Shown here in pieces: positions 51,475 through 62,035 of a DNA stretch of 64,000 nt (the first letter of the stretch is position 1; each line of letters begins with the position of its first letter). The notes under the pieces were generated by a model. It was not told the origin of the DNA. It worked only from the letters and a program-made list of their open reading frames with translations, and ran no database searches. This stretch comes from Parahoeflea alexandrii (GTDB lineage Bacteria > Pseudomonadota > Alphaproteobacteria > Rhizobiales > Rhizobiaceae), in the NCBI RefSeq assembly GCF_027214025.1, contig NZ_JAPWHB010000001.1, positions 1 through 64,000 on the forward strand, in the 5' to 3' direction. A program made the position numbers and the translations under genes.

Positions 51475-52122
51475 TCAGGACATCTGATTGATGGCTTCTT
51501 CCGGCTGCAGCGTCATGAATTCCATGGCGATACCTTCCTGGAAATGGCGCACCACGCGTCCGCGCATGTTGCCGAGCAGCACCATGGTTCCGAAGGCCGG
51601 GCGAACGTCGATTTCAACCGCGGCGCCGGAGACGGAGAGGTCGATGATGCGGCACGGATAACGGCGGCCATCGTCGAGGCGGATTTCGGAGACGGGATTG
51701 CTTGGCGAGACGCGCTCATGGCGGCGGTCTTCGGGCAGTCCGAGTTCGTGTTTGTTTGCGAGCCAGGTCAGCTGGGCGGAGAGCTTGTCGCGTTTGCGGT
51801 CGGTGGCGTTCAGCGAAATGGTGAAGGAGCGGAGCCCCGATTCGACCACCTTGCCCTCTATACGGCCGATGTAATCGACATAGGCGACGATACGTTCCCC
51901 GGCTTCCGGCCGCGAGCCGCTGTTGATCACGGCGTCGAAAGGCGACATCGCGTCAACAATGCAGTCGTGCTCGGAATGATCCGCACGCATGAAGCGGCCC
52001 TGCACAGAGATTGTCACGCGATGGAACTTCTGTTCCCCGTGGTCAGACGTATCGGACGGGTGCTGTGCGGTGGTTGCGGTCAACATGAAAGCCTGTCGAT
52101 TTCCTGGCGATTGAGGCTTCAT
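51475..52122 (-). CDS. PilZ domain protein
   Basis: 215 residues. The C-terminal PilZ domain has RRHERVSPSNP and DLSVSGAAVEI, the R-x3-R and D/N-x-S-x-x-G elements that bind cyclic di-GMP. The N-terminal half (VTISVQGRFMRADHSEHDCI) looks like a second, degenerate PilZ/YcgR-type domain. Likely a cyclic-di-GMP effector of motility or polysaccharide production. The partner is not in the neighbourhood. Confidence 0.9.
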   Translation of the reverse strand: MKPQSPGNRQAFMLTATTAQHPSDTSDHGEQKFHRVTISVQGRFMRADHSEHDCIVDAMSPFDAVINSGSRPEAGERIVAYVDYIGRIEGKVVESGLRSFTISLNATDRKRDKLSAQLTWLANKHELGLPEDRRHERVSPSNPVSEIRLDDGRRYPCRIIDLSVSGAAVEIDVRPAFGTMVLLGNMRGRVVRHFQEGIAMEFMTLQPEEAINQMS

Positions 52123-52172
52123 GTTAATCCAGCCAATGTTAACAATGGGTAAGCAAAGCCCGAATGCACCCG

Positions 52173-52799
52173 TTAATCGCGACGGCCGCCGTCAAGTACA
52201 ACCAGATGCGCGACCTTCTTGCGGTTTGCGTTGAACCCGGCGGCAAATGTCGGGGTGGAGGCCGGCATCCTGACCTCGGGTCGGTTGGCCAGGAACACCG
52301 GATTGCGGGTCTGGTCGATGAAGCGAATGCCTGTCGTCGAAAAGCCAACAACCGGTTCGTGGCCGATCCAGTAGGGCGGGTCAAAGACCGACAACAACCC
52401 GATCAGCCTGTCATTGAGACCGCTGGGTCCGGTAATGGGGAGCAGAAGCATCTCGGCTTGCGCAACCCGTCCGCCCTGGCTCAGGCAATCGAGCGACATG
52501 ACGGCAGGCATTGCGCCGGTTGCGACCGAGGCTCCGGTGCGACCGGCATTGCGGACGCCGTCGGCCAACCAGAGCGAGGCAAATGCCGTACCTTTCAGTT
52601 CCCGCCCGTGAAGCGCGCAGAGCGCCGTACCGGCGAGACGGAAGTTGAGCTGGTTGTCAGCCGCGAGGTCGCAGATGAAGACATTCGGCAACAGGGTGCG
52701 GATGTCAGCGGGCTCGATATCGGTTCGGCTGGGTGCTGCGCGGCCACCGCGCTTTTCGGTCCAGTATTCGAAAAGTTCAAAGCTGTTTTTGTGTTTCAT
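52173..52799 (-). CDS. PAS domain protein (PAS_5 type)
   Basis: 208 residues from ATG 52799 (MKHKNSFELFEYWTEKRG). Reads DIEPADIRTLLPNVFICDLA and NFRLAGTALCALHGRELKGT, the standard pattern of a stand-alone alphaproteobacterial PAS_5 protein. No output domain, so a sensor or scaffold of unknown ligand. The 50 bp to the PilZ gene and the 340 bp to the rhomboid gene hold no other gene. Confidence 0.87.
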   Translation of the reverse strand: MKHKNSFELFEYWTEKRGGRAAPSRTDIEPADIRTLLPNVFICDLAADNQLNFRLAGTALCALHGRELKGTAFASLWLADGVRNAGRTGASVATGAMPAVMSLDCLSQGGRVAQAEMLLLPITGPSGLNDRLIGLLSVFDPPYWIGHEPVVGFSTTGIRFIDQTRNPVFLANRPEVRMPASTPTFAAGFNANRKKVAHLVVLDGGRRD

Positions 52800-53140
52800 C
52801 TTGTCGCCACCGTGGTTTCCGGGGCTGTCTGCGTCCCTGTATGTGCCGTTTTGGCGCAATCGGAACCCGGCAGCCGGTCTTTGGCGTTAACAATGCGAAA
52901 ACCATGCCACGGCCGCGGCGTTAAGGTTAATATTGGGTTGCGTTTGCGGTGACCGGCGCGGCGTGCCATCCTGGGGCATCAGTTCTTGAAGGACGTTCCT
53001 TCAGCACAAATTAGGACGAGGGGACTCGACCAGCCGTTCGCACCATGCGAGCGGCTTTTTTTTACCCGGCGGTTGCCACTGTGCAGTGCGGGTTCTACTG
53101 CTCGTCGGATGGACATTGGAACAACGGAGAGCGGTTTCGC

Positions 53141-53863
53141 ATGAGCCACGAGCACGACGCAAGAGACCCCGGGCCGCAATTGCCGCGACATGAACCGGTC
53201 TTCAATCTGCCGAATGTGGTTCTGGCGATGCTTCTGGTGATGGTCGCAATACAGGTGGCGCTCGATTCGCTGTTGCCGCGGGCCGCCATGCTCGAGATCT
53301 ATCTGCAGACGGCGTTCATCCCGCAGCGCTACGACTTCGGGATTGCGGGGCAGGCCGGTCCCTATCTCTGGTCGCCCGTCACCTATTCGCTGCTTCATGG
53401 CGGATACGCCCACCTGGCGCTGAATTCGTTCTGGCTTGCGGCCTTCGGCGCGGTGGTCGCGCGCCGCATCGGCTGGATCCGGTTTCTCGTCTTCTGGTTC
53501 CTCAGTGCGATTGCGTCGGCGGCGCTTTTCCTCGCCTTTCACTGGGGTGACCAGAGCGTCATGGTCGGCGCATCCGGTGTCGTTTCGGCGCTGATGGGAG
53601 CGGCCGCGCGGTTCGCCTTTGGCGATGGCGGCGGTTTCCGTCGTGACAAGGCTCATCTCAACCGTCGGCTGAGCATCGTGCAATCGCTCCGAAATCGCAC
53701 GGTTTTCGGGTTTCTCGTGGTCTGGTTTGGCATCAACATGCTGGCCGCGGTCGGCTTTTCATTCGGCATCGCCGATTCCGCCATCGCCTGGGAGGCGCAT
53801 GTCGGCGGCTTCCTGTTCGGCTTTTTGACATTTTCGCTGTTCGATCCGATTGAGCCGCACTGA
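53141..53863 (+). CDS. Rhomboid-family intramembrane serine protease
   Basis: 240 residues with six membrane segments. Catalytic Ser in VGASGVVSALMG, catalytic His in WEAHVGGFLFGF, and the conserved LLHGGYAHLALN His-rich loop. Cleaves membrane proteins inside the bilayer. ATG 53141 has GGAGAG 9 bp upstream; the earlier frame start at 53045 is not supported. The substrate is unknown. The 265 bp behind it hold no gene. Confidence 0.92.
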   Translation: MSHEHDARDPGPQLPRHEPVFNLPNVVLAMLLVMVAIQVALDSLLPRAAMLEIYLQTAFIPQRYDFGIAGQAGPYLWSPVTYSLLHGGYAHLALNSFWLAAFGAVVARRIGWIRFLVFWFLSAIASAALFLAFHWGDQSVMVGASGVVSALMGAAARFAFGDGGGFRRDKAHLNRRLSIVQSLRNRTVFGFLVVWFGINMLAAVGFSFGIADSAIAWEAHVGGFLFGFLTFSLFDPIEPH

Positions 53864-54128
53864 CCCAGCCGGGCCGGTTTTCATAGGGGGCTTGCTGTCC
53901 TGTTTCCGGATCCGGCGAACCGAGCCATCCCGGAGAGGGCCTGTCCCCCGAGAATCCATGGCTTTTGGTGGCCATTTGACCCGTTCCGCGACAATTGGGC
54001 GGATGTCGGGCGAGCGTCATGCGCTGGAAGGTCCGCAGGCTTGCAAACGTCCGGGTTCAAGCGCACCATATGTTCCCGGCGTTGGGGAGCGCCCGGGACA
54101 ATGAGGCCTATGGCGGAAGGAGGATTGA

Positions 54129-54557
54129 ATGACTGTAAAACAGATACTTGACCAGAAGGGTCGCAACGTCGTCACCGTGAATCCCACGATGGGAACCGAG
54201 GAAGCGGTGCGATTTCTTTCCGACAACAAGATCGGCGCGGTCGTGGTGACCGGCAATGGCGGCAAGATAGCGGGCATTCTTTCCGAACGCGATATCGTGC
54301 GTGCAGTGGCATCGAAAGGGGCTGCCGCGCTCTCAGCGCCAATTTCGGCCATCATGACGTCCAAGGTGACGACCTGTGGCGAAGATCACAGCATCAACCA
54401 GGTGATGGAGCTGATGACCAATGGCCGGTTCAGGCATTTGCCGGTCGAGAAGGACGGCGCCCTGATCGGGATCATCTCGATTGGCGACGTGGTGCGGCGG
54501 CGCATCGAAGACGTCGAGCGCGAAGCCGAGGAGATCAAGGCCTATATCGCGGGCTGA
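54129..54557 (+). CDS. CBS-domain pair protein
   Basis: 142 residues, two CBS domains in tandem: about 5-65 (KIGAVVVTGNGGKIAGILSE, RDIVRAVA) and 75-140 (MTNGRFRHLPVEKDGALIGI, ISIGDVVRRRI). Binds adenosine nucleotides and acts as an energy-state regulator of other proteins. ATG with AAGGAGG close before. Stand-alone CBS proteins of this length are common in Rhizobiales. Confidence 0.93.
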   Translation: MTVKQILDQKGRNVVTVNPTMGTEEAVRFLSDNKIGAVVVTGNGGKIAGILSERDIVRAVASKGAAALSAPISAIMTSKVTTCGEDHSINQVMELMTNGRFRHLPVEKDGALIGIISIGDVVRRRIEDVEREAEEIKAYIAG

Positions 54558-54654
54558 TCGCCCGGGTTTGCTGGTCCAAGGCAACCGCTGGGTGGCTTGT
54601 ATGCCACGCAACTGCGGCCGGTTCGGGATTGCCACGCGCGACCGTGGTGCCGGT

Positions 54655-55629
54655 TCAGGCCGGTGACAGGATCGCCTGCATGCGCATGATCTCGCCGAGT
54701 TTCGCGGAAGCCTCCTGGTAGCCGCGGTCGATGGCTTCGCTGGCGCGGTGGAATTCCGACAGGCCAATGTCCGACAGTCGCGGGTGCAGCGACAGATCGG
54801 GCGGGTCGCCGGCAAGGCGCGCCCGCGAAATCCGGTCCTGAATGATGTTGAACGCCTGGACCATGACCGAGGTCATGCCGATCCGGCTTTCGCGTGGCTT
54901 CTGGCGCCGCTCGGGGCCGTCATAGGCGGGAGCAGGCTCGCTTGCCGTGTGCTTGATCACCGCCGAACGGCCATAGAGATCGTAGTGCAGGTTGACCGCC
55001 ACGACGAGCGGCTGCTCGTGGGCGCGGCAGACCGATACCGGCACCGGGTTGACCAGCGCGCCATCGAGCAGTGTCCGGTTGTTGCAGCGGACCGGTTCGA
55101 AAATTCCCGGCAGCGCATAGGAGGCGCGAATGCCGGTAATCAGCGATCCCGATGATATCCAGACTTCGTGCCCGGTGTTGAGCTCCGCGGCGACGGCGAC
55201 GAAGGTCCGGTCGAGATCCTCGATATTGACGCCGATGAGGTGTTCCTGCATGCGGTCGTTGAGCCGCATCCCGCCGAACAGGCCGCCGCCGCCGATGGCG
55301 AAGTCCAGCAGCCCGGCAATCCGGCGCATGGTCAGGCTTCGGGCAAAGTTTTCCAGCTCGTCCAGCCGTCCGGCCAGGTAGCAGCCTCCGACCAGGGCAC
55401 CGATGGAGGTTCCGGCAATCATCGAAACCTCGACGCCGGCTTCGTCCAGCGCCCGCAGGACACCGATATGAGCCCATCCGCGAGCGGCGCCGCCGCCCAG
55501 AGCGAGGGCAATCCTTGGTTTTTCCGTAGGCTTGTGTTGCATCCCACCCACCGGTGTCATGGCCATTATGCTGCCGGCATCTGCGGCAGTGACTGGCTCT
55601 GTGGTACGGCTCATGTTCCAGTTCAGCAT
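54655..55629 (-). CDS. Patatin-like phospholipase
   Basis: 324 residues. Oxyanion motif ALGGGAARGWAHIG, nucleophile Ser in IAGTSIGALVGG and catalytic Asp in LLDGALVNPVP, as in RssA/patatin-type lipases. ATG 55629 has AAGGA 7 bp upstream, and the first 40 residues are not conserved. Hydrolyses phospholipids or lysophospholipids; cytoplasmic. Convergent with the CBS gene across 97 bp. Confidence 0.92.
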   Translation of the reverse strand: MLNWNMSRTTEPVTAADAGSIMAMTPVGGMQHKPTEKPRIALALGGGAARGWAHIGVLRALDEAGVEVSMIAGTSIGALVGGCYLAGRLDELENFARSLTMRRIAGLLDFAIGGGGLFGGMRLNDRMQEHLIGVNIEDLDRTFVAVAAELNTGHEVWISSGSLITGIRASYALPGIFEPVRCNNRTLLDGALVNPVPVSVCRAHEQPLVVAVNLHYDLYGRSAVIKHTASEPAPAYDGPERRQKPRESRIGMTSVMVQAFNIIQDRISRARLAGDPPDLSLHPRLSDIGLSEFHRASEAIDRGYQEASAKLGEIMRMQAILSPA

Positions 55630-55739
55630 TATCTTTCCTTCCCCGCCGAACACTCCTCCGCGTTCAAGTCGATGACACCAGAGTTGGGTTGCAAATTGGT
55701 GAAGGAGACAGACTGCTGCTTCAAAATGGTGCAGCTTGC

Positions 55740-56189
55740 CTAATGATCAGTATACACGGATGCGGGATCGAAAAGCGGCTCGGAGTCGATTTCAAGCCGG
55801 GTTTCGCCGTCCCTGCCGACCACTTTGCGGTAGAAACAGGAGCGTCTGCCGGTATGGCATGTCGCATCGGCGCCGCTGACCCGGACCTTCAGCAGAACGG
55901 CATCCTGGTCGCAATCGACGCGGATTTCATCGACCATCTGAAGATTGCCGGAGGTTTCACCCTTCTTCCACAGCGAGTTGCGCGAACGGCTCCAGTAATG
56001 GGCGATCCCGGTGTCGATGGTCAGCCTGAGGGCTTCGGCATTCATGTGCGCAAGCATCAGCACCGCGTTGTCGCGGCTATCGGCGACAACCGCCGTGATC
56101 AGGCCGTTGGCGTCGAAGCGGGGCGACAGCTCCGCGCCTTCCTCGAGCACGAACTTGTCGGCAGGTGGTGCCTTGAATGAAGACGTCAT
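55740..56189 (-). CDS. hisI: Phosphoribosyl-AMP cyclohydrolase
   Basis: 149 residues. Third step of histidine synthesis: opens the ring of phosphoribosyl-AMP. Zinc and magnesium sites: [14 protein letters not shown], and [11 protein letters not shown] with both cysteines; [18 protein letters not shown]. Stand-alone HisI without the HisE domain, as usual in alphaproteobacteria. It is followed on the same strand (28 bp before it) by folE, an order often seen in Rhizobiales. Confidence 0.96.
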   Translation of the reverse strand: MTSSFKAPPADKFVLEEGAELSPRFDANGLITAVVADSRDNAVLMLAHMNAEALRLTIDTGIAHYWSRSRNSLWKKGETSGNLQMVDEIRVDCDQDAVLLKVRVSGADATCHTGRRSCFYRKVVGRDGETRLEIDSEPLFDPASVYTDH

Positions 56190-56216
56190 GGGAACCCCTC
56201 AGTTCGGGGTTCGCAT

Positions 56217-56819
56217 TCAACCCCTGATCAATGTCATGAAGCGGACCTGTTCGTGCGGATCCGTCTTGAAAGCGCCTGTAAAGGTCGTGGTGATGGTTGT
56301 CGAGCCTTGCTTCTTGATGCCGCGCATGGCCATGCACATGTGTTCGGCCTCGATCATCACCGCGACGCCGCGCGGATGCAAGGCATCGTCGATGGAATGG
56401 GCAATCTGGGCGGTCATGGTTTCCTGGATCTGCAGGCGGCGCCCGTAGATTTCGATAACCCGCGCGATTTTCGACAGGCCGAGAACCTTGCCGTCCGGCA
56501 GGTAGGCGACATGGGCCTTGCCGATGATCGGCACCATGTGGTGTTCGCAATGGGAGAAGAACGGGATGTCCTTGACCAGCACGATGTCGTCATAGCCCGC
56601 AACTTCCTCGAAGGTGCGTCCAAGTTCTTCCTCGACATCCTGGTCGTAGCCGGAAAACAGCTCCTTGTAGGCCTTGACCACGCGCTTTGGCGTGTCGCGC
56701 AGGCCTTCGCGGTTGATGTCATCGCCAACCCAGCGCAACAGCGTGCGGACGGCTTCCTCGGCTTCGGCTTCCGTCGGGCGGTTGTCCTTGGCATCCAGGG
56801 TCTTGACGATGGCATCCAT
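56217..56819 (-). CDS. folE: GTP cyclohydrolase I
   Basis: 200 residues. Makes dihydroneopterin triphosphate, the first step of folate synthesis. Zinc site [19 protein letters not shown], with Cys and His, and the second Cys in [11 protein letters not shown]; the GTP-binding [18 protein letters not shown] block. ATG 56819 with a GGAG site; the frame extends to 56846 but is less likely. Decameric, cytosolic. Confidence 0.96.
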   Translation of the reverse strand: MDAIVKTLDAKDNRPTEAEAEEAVRTLLRWVGDDINREGLRDTPKRVVKAYKELFSGYDQDVEEELGRTFEEVAGYDDIVLVKDIPFFSHCEHHMVPIIGKAHVAYLPDGKVLGLSKIARVIEIYGRRLQIQETMTAQIAHSIDDALHPRGVAVMIEAEHMCMAMRGIKKQGSTTITTTFTGAFKTDPHEQVRFMTLIRG

Positions 56820-57104
56820 GCTCGTGGTCTCCGTAGGGAATTGCACCCTTTACGTTGTTCGCATTCAGTCGGACCACGCACTCGGACAATAATGCTGGCC
56901 GCGCCGCATTTCATGTCCAGCGGGTTCCGGGGCTTTCGGGCGCAAGCCCTCCGGCACGGTCTCCCTCGGCGCACGGCAAACAGGTTTTGCCGAACGCCTG
57001 ACAGGTACTATATAGTCATCTAAAGGCGCGCGTCGAGATGGGCACCGCCTTCTCGTGTCGCAACCCAAATGGCGGGACGCAAATCCAGGGAAAGGTCCGA
57101 ACCG

Positions 57105-57554
57105 ATGATCGACGATGTATACAATGCCCGGATCCTGGAATTTGCCGGCAACATTCCGCGCATCGGATCTCTCGAAGATGCGGATGCGGAAGCCTCGGCC
57201 CACTCGAAACTGTGCGGATCCAAGGTCAAGGTCTGGTTGAAGATGGACGGCGACCGGGTTTGTGACTTCGCCCACGACGTCAAGGCCTGTGCGCTCGGCC
57301 AGGCATCCTCGTCGATCATGGCGCGCAACATCATCGGTGCGAGTGCAACGGAGTTGCGCGAGGTGCGCGAAACCATGCGCAGGATGCTCAAGGAAAACGG
57401 TCCGACCCCTGAAGGCCGGTTCGCCGATCTCAAGTTCCTTGAACCGGTGCGCGACTATCGCGCGCGGCACGCCTCGACATTATTGACGTTCGACGCCGTG
57501 GTCGATTGCCTCGACCAGATCGCGGCGCGCAAGGGCAAGGAAGACGCGGCTTGA
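57105..57554 (+). CDS. IscU/NifU-like iron-sulfur scaffold protein
   Basis: 149 residues. Three conserved cysteines: HSKLCGSKVKVW, VKACALGQASSSI and the third in VVDCLDQIA. Divergent from IscU in having LCGS before the first Cys. Scaffold for cluster assembly, or a related sulfur acceptor. ATG 57105. It overlaps yidD by 4 bp. This iscU-like/yidD pair followed by thrS is a stable order in Rhizobiales. Confidence 0.88.
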   Translation: MIDDVYNARILEFAGNIPRIGSLEDADAEASAHSKLCGSKVKVWLKMDGDRVCDFAHDVKACALGQASSSIMARNIIGASATELREVRETMRRMLKENGPTPEGRFADLKFLEPVRDYRARHASTLLTFDAVVDCLDQIAARKGKEDAA

Positions 57555-57895
57555 GCGCAGCGGATGCGAAGGGCCGGAACTGGCGCGGGCCCTGGCCCAA
57601 GACGCCCGGACGGCTTCTGGGCACCGGGCTGGTGCGGCTCTACCAACTGACATTGTCCGGCTTTATCGGTAATTCCTGCAGGCACCTGCCGACCTGTTCG
57701 GAATATGGTTACGAGGCAATCGCCCGGCACGGGCTATGGAAGGGCGGCTGGCTGGCGCTGTTCCGGGTCGGCCGCTGCGGCCCCGGCGGAACCCACGGCA
57801 TCGACAATGTGCCCGAAACGCTGGATGCGCGGCAGGTGTGGTGGGCGCCATGGCGGTTTGCGGCCATAGGGCGACATTGCGGCGCCTGCAAATAG
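57551..57895 (+). CDS. yidD: Membrane protein insertion efficiency factor
   Basis: 114 residues. Conserved block [20 protein letters not shown] and [14 protein letters not shown], typical YidD. Helps YidC-dependent insertion and is peripheral on the inner membrane through an amphipathic helix. Start TTG 57551 overlaps the preceding stop (TTGA); a longer frame from 57506 would overlap more. 158 bp to thrS. Confidence 0.93.
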   Translation: MSAADAKGRNWRGPWPKTPGRLLGTGLVRLYQLTLSGFIGNSCRHLPTCSEYGYEAIARHGLWKGGWLALFRVGRCGPGGTHGIDNVPETLDARQVWWAPWRFAAIGRHCGACK

Positions 57896-58053
57896 GTCAA
57901 ACTGACACCTTCAGGCATCAGGTTGGGGCCGATTTTGGCGTGCTGCAACCGCTATACTTGCCCGTCTTGGCCAAATCGCGTAAACGCCGCCCTGCACACA
58001 CAATACTCAACCACCCGCGTTCGTTGGCGGGACTGGATCAAGGAGAGACTGCC

Positions 58054-60057
58054 ATGGCTTCTGCCGTATCCCTCACATTTCCCGATGGCTCCAAGCGCGA
58101 ATACCCCGCCGGCACGACCGGCCGCGAGGTTGCCGAGTTGATTTCCAAGTCGCTGGCCAAGAAGGCTGTCGCGATCGCGCTCGACGGTGAACTCACCGAT
58201 CTGAGCGATCCGGTCCGTGACGGCGCGCTGGAGATTGTCACCCGTACCGATCCGCGTGCGCTGGAACTGATCCGGCACGATACCGCGCATGTGATGGCCG
58301 AGGCCGTGCAGGAGCTGTTTCCCGGCACCCAGGTAACCATCGGCCCGGTGATCGAGAACGGATTCTACTACGATTTCGCCAGGAACCAGCCGTTCACGCC
58401 GGAAGACCTGCCGGTGATCGAAAAGAAGATGAAAGAGATCATCGCCCGCAACAAGCCCTTCACCAAGGAGGTCTGGTCGCGCGATGAAGCCAGGCGCGTG
58501 TTCGAGGACAAGGGCGAGTCCTACAAGGTCGAGTTGATCGAGGCGATTCCCGCCGACCAGGATCTGAAGATTTACCGCCAGGGCGACTGGTTCGACCTCT
58601 GCCGCGGCCCGCACATGGCCTCGACCGGCCAGATCGGCACCGCCTTCAAGCTGATGAAGGTCGCGGGGGCCTACTGGCGCGGCGATTCCAACAACACCAT
58701 GCTGACCCGCATCTACGGCACGGCCTGGGCCGAGCAGGCCGAACTCGACGCCTATCTGCACATGCTGGAAGAAGCCGAGAAGCGCGACCATCGCCGCCTG
58801 GGCCGCGAAATGGACCTGTTCCACTTCCAGGAAGAGGGGCCGGGCGTGGTGTTTTGGCATTCCAAGGGCTGGAAGATGTTCCAGAACCTCGTCGCCTACA
58901 TGCGGCGGCGGCTCGAGAACGATTATGAGGAGGTAAATGCGCCGCAGATCCTCGACAAGAGCCTGTGGGAGACCTCCGGTCACTGGGGCTGGTACCAGGA
59001 AAACATGTTCGCGGTGAAATCCGCCCATGCCTTCACCAATCCCGACGATGAGAACGCCGACAACCGGATCTTCGCGCTCAAGCCGATGAACTGTCCCGGC
59101 CATGTGCAGATTTTCAAGCACGGGCTGAAATCCTACCGCGACCTGCCGGTCCGGCTCGCCGAATTCGGCAATGTGCACCGCTACGAGCCGTCGGGCGCGC
59201 TGCACGGGCTGATGCGGGTGCGGGCCTTTACCCAGGACGACGCGCATGTCTTCTGCACCGAAGAGCAGCTTGAGGCGGAGATCCTGAAAATCAACGATCT
59301 GATGATGTCGGTCTACAAGGATTTCGGCTTCGAGGAGGTCGTGGTCAAGCTCGCCACCCGGCCGGAAAAGCGCGTCGGTACGGACGCCATGTGGGATCAT
59401 GCCGAGGAGATCCTGAAGGGGGCGCTCGAGCGCATGGCGCGCGAGGACAGCCGCATCAAGGTCGGCATCAACGAAGGCGAGGGGACGTTCTACGGACCCA
59501 AGTTCGAGTACACCCTGCGCGATGCGATCGGCCGCGATTGGCAGTGCGGCACGACCCAGGTCGACTTCAACCTGCCCGAACGTTTCGGCGCCTTCTATAT
59601 CGGCTCCGATTCGGAGAAGAAGCAGCCGGTCATGGTGCACCGGGCGATCTGCGGATCGCTCGAGCGCTTTCTCGGCATCCTGATCGAAAGCCATGCCGGG
59701 CACATGCCGCTGTGGTTCGCGCCGCTGCAGGTTGTCGTTGCGACGATCACCTCCGAGGCCGATGACTACGGCGCTTTGGTTGCCCAGAAGCTGCGTGATG
59801 CAGGACTTCAGGTGGAAACCGACTTCCGCAACGAGAAGATCAACTACAAGGTCCGCGAGCATTCGCTGGCCAAGGTGCCGGTGATTCTGGTCTGCGGCAT
59901 GCGCGAAGCCGAGGAACAGGCCGTCAATGTCCGCAGGCTCGGAAGCCGCGACCAGGTGTCGATGACGCTCGATGCGGCGATTGCGCAACTGGTCGAGGAG
60001 GCAACCCCGCCCGACATGCTGCGCAAGAACGCCGAGAAGGCATCGCGGGCCGCCTGA
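58054..60057 (+). CDS. thrS: Threonyl-tRNA synthetase
   Basis: 667 residues, full length. TGS domain at the N-terminus ([20 protein letters not shown]), editing domain ([16 protein letters not shown], with the H-x3-H), class II core motif 2 and catalytic C in [29 protein letters not shown], and the anticodon domain ([16 protein letters not shown]). ATG 58054 with AAGGAGAG. A frame open from 57736 over the yidD gene is not coding. Charges tRNA-Thr. Confidence 0.98.
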   Translation: MASAVSLTFPDGSKREYPAGTTGREVAELISKSLAKKAVAIALDGELTDLSDPVRDGALEIVTRTDPRALELIRHDTAHVMAEAVQELFPGTQVTIGPVIENGFYYDFARNQPFTPEDLPVIEKKMKEIIARNKPFTKEVWSRDEARRVFEDKGESYKVELIEAIPADQDLKIYRQGDWFDLCRGPHMASTGQIGTAFKLMKVAGAYWRGDSNNTMLTRIYGTAWAEQAELDAYLHMLEEAEKRDHRRLGREMDLFHFQEEGPGVVFWHSKGWKMFQNLVAYMRRRLENDYEEVNAPQILDKSLWETSGHWGWYQENMFAVKSAHAFTNPDDENADNRIFALKPMNCPGHVQIFKHGLKSYRDLPVRLAEFGNVHRYEPSGALHGLMRVRAFTQDDAHVFCTEEQLEAEILKINDLMMSVYKDFGFEEVVVKLATRPEKRVGTDAMWDHAEEILKGALERMAREDSRIKVGINEGEGTFYGPKFEYTLRDAIGRDWQCGTTQVDFNLPERFGAFYIGSDSEKKQPVMVHRAICGSLERFLGILIESHAGHMPLWFAPLQVVVATITSEADDYGALVAQKLRDAGLQVETDFRNEKINYKVREHSLAKVPVILVCGMREAEEQAVNVRRLGSRDQVSMTLDAAIAQLVEEATPPDMLRKNAEKASRAA

Positions 60058-60158
60058 GCCCTTTCCGGCGCGGCAGGCCGACCTTGCCGCGCCGGTTGTC
60101 ACACGATGTTCATGCAGACGTGGCATGCGAAGCGACCTTGTCTTCTTCGAGAACCACG

Positions 60159-61004
60159 ATGCGCCTCGATCAATTGAGCTACGCCAACGAAAACCAGCCC
60201 CGGTTCAAACGCTGGATCATCCGGTCGATCGAGGGCCTGTCGGGCCGCGACCGTTACCTCAGGCTCTACCAGATCTGGAGCCGGGACATCGTCCCGCAGG
60301 GCCAGCAGATATTCACGAAGATGCTCGACCTGATCGATATCCGTCTCGACCTCAGGTCCGAGTGGCCGCCGCGCAACCTTCCAGACAGCCCGCTCGTGAT
60401 CGTAGCCAACCATCCCTTCGGCATCGGTGACGGCATCGCGGTGCTGGCGATGGCCGAAGCCCTTGGGCGGCCGTTCCGCGTGCTGATCAACAATGATCTG
60501 ATGAAGATTCCCGAGATTGCGCCCTACGCGCTGCCGATCTCGTTTGACGAGACCCGCGAGGCGCTGGCCATGAACATGGCGACCCGGCACGAAGCGGTAC
60601 GGCTCTTGAAATCCGGTGTGACGGTGGTGGTGTTCCCGGCGGGAGGGGTCGCAACTGCGCCGAAAGGATTTGGCCGCGCGGTCGATCTGCCCTGGAAGAT
60701 GTTCCCGGCGCGGCTGGTTCAGGCGGCGCGCGCATCGGTCATCCCGGTCTATTTCGGCGGCCAGAACGGCCGCCTGTTTCATCTCGCCAGCCGGGTGTCG
60801 ATGACGCTCAGGATCTCTTTGCTGATCCGCGAATTCCGCAGGCTGTCGGGAACGACGATAGTCGCCCGTGCGGGCAGGGTGCTCGAAGCGGATGAACTCG
60901 CCTGCCTCACCGACCGGAAACAGCTGCTCGAAACGCTCTACAATTCGGTCTTCGATCTGGGGCCGCCGCAGCGCGTGACGGACAGGCGGCTCAAGAGCGC
61001 CTAG
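60159..61004 (+). CDS. Lysophospholipid acyltransferase family protein
   Basis: 281 residues. The acyltransferase motif is ANHPFGIGDGIAVL (N-H-P-x4-D), followed by RVLINNDLMK and VVFPAGGVATAPKGF. Similar to proteins that add acyl chains to glycerol or ornithine lipids. ATG 60159 is used. Overlaps the convergent gene by 4 bp. Cytosolic face of the inner membrane; the acceptor is not known. Confidence 0.87.
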   Translation: MRLDQLSYANENQPRFKRWIIRSIEGLSGRDRYLRLYQIWSRDIVPQGQQIFTKMLDLIDIRLDLRSEWPPRNLPDSPLVIVANHPFGIGDGIAVLAMAEALGRPFRVLINNDLMKIPEIAPYALPISFDETREALAMNMATRHEAVRLLKSGVTVVVFPAGGVATAPKGFGRAVDLPWKMFPARLVQAARASVIPVYFGGQNGRLFHLASRVSMTLRISLLIREFRRLSGTTIVARAGRVLEADELACLTDRKQLLETLYNSVFDLGPPQRVTDRRLKSA

Positions 61005-61930
61005 TTGAGCAGGACTTCCACATCCGCATTGCGGCCGGCGACCACGGTGAATTCGCGCTGCAGCACCTTGGCCTTGTTGCGGGCGATGGCGGTGTATTCG
61101 CCTTCGGCAAGCACGATGGTGGGGAAGGCGCCGACGCTTTCCGACACCACGTCGCCGCCGGATGTCAGGATCGACCAGGCGGTGTCGGCGATGGCTTCTC
61201 CGCCCGGTTCGGCGACCAGCTTGAGGGTCAGCTGGGCGGCGCGGTGCTGGATGACGGCCTCGGTCAGCTTGCCGGCCTCGACCCGGATGTCGGAGCGGAT
61301 GACCGCGTTGACGGAGCCGTATTCCGAAACAATGTGGTAGGTGCCGGCATTGAGACGGACGATGGTGTTGGGCTTGACGTCCTCGACCACGAGCTGCTGT
61401 TCGCCGTCGATGCCTTCCTCGGCCTTGTAGATGTTGAAGCGCAGCTGGCTGGAAGGAATGCGCGCATCGACCCCGGAGACTGCGTTGAGGATCAGTCCGC
61501 CGGCCTCCATGACGATATGCTGTTTCTCGATCGGCCCGTCTCTCGGCACCGTCAGCTTCTTGGTGACGCCGGCGCGGCCGAAGGCCACGTGCAGGAAATA
61601 GTCGCCCGGCTCGAACTCGAATTCCGCCGATCCACCCTCGGAACTGGCAAGCAGCGGCAGTTTGCCGTCCGGTCCAGGCGTGGTGTGGAAGATGCGCCAG
61701 GTCAATCCGTGCTTGAGCGGTTCGCTCGTCTCGGTTAGCGCGGCTTCCATGCGCACCGTCCGCCTGATCGCCGCATTGTCGCCATCGGAGCCGGCCGGTG
61801 CGTATTCCGTCAGCCCGGGCAGGGTGATCTTCGGTTCGTCACCGGTGGCAAAGGCATCCTGGGCGTTGGCGACGTTGAACTGCACCAGAAACGTCAGTGC
61901 GGAAAGAAGAACAATAGACAGTCTGTTCAT
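61001..61930 (-). CDS. Secreted hypothetical protein
   Basis: 309 residues. Signal peptide MNRLSIVLLSALTFLVQFNV ending ANA, then repeated beta-sandwich-like segments (FEFEPGDYFLHVAFGRAG, VRLNAGTYHIVSEYGS, IVLAEGEYTAIARNKAKVLQ) with similar spacing of about 90 residues. Three similar Ig-like or prealbumin-like modules in a row. Periplasmic or surface; no enzyme motif. Common in Rhizobiales with unknown function. Confidence 0.8.
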   Translation of the reverse strand: MNRLSIVLLSALTFLVQFNVANAQDAFATGDEPKITLPGLTEYAPAGSDGDNAAIRRTVRMEAALTETSEPLKHGLTWRIFHTTPGPDGKLPLLASSEGGSAEFEFEPGDYFLHVAFGRAGVTKKLTVPRDGPIEKQHIVMEAGGLILNAVSGVDARIPSSQLRFNIYKAEEGIDGEQQLVVEDVKPNTIVRLNAGTYHIVSEYGSVNAVIRSDIRVEAGKLTEAVIQHRAAQLTLKLVAEPGGEAIADTAWSILTSGGDVVSESVGAFPTIVLAEGEYTAIARNKAKVLQREFTVVAGRNADVEVLLN

Positions 61931-62035
61931 AAGGTACGGTCCGGTTGACTTCTGGAATGCGAGAGGTCACTTGGACCCCAGAGCCATGGCAAATTCATGA
62001 CCGTTTTCGGTCAAACCTGAATGCACGAGGAAGAC

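Noticed and set aside
57736-58053. N-terminal extension of thrS into yidD
   Set aside because: The thrS family starts with the TGS domain, and ATG 58054 has a good ribosome-binding site. The extension overlaps yidD in another frame.
57952-60126. 724-codon open frame on the minus strand across thrS
   Set aside because: It mirrors the thrS gene, whose motifs are complete on the plus strand. High GC and codon bias keep the opposite frame open.
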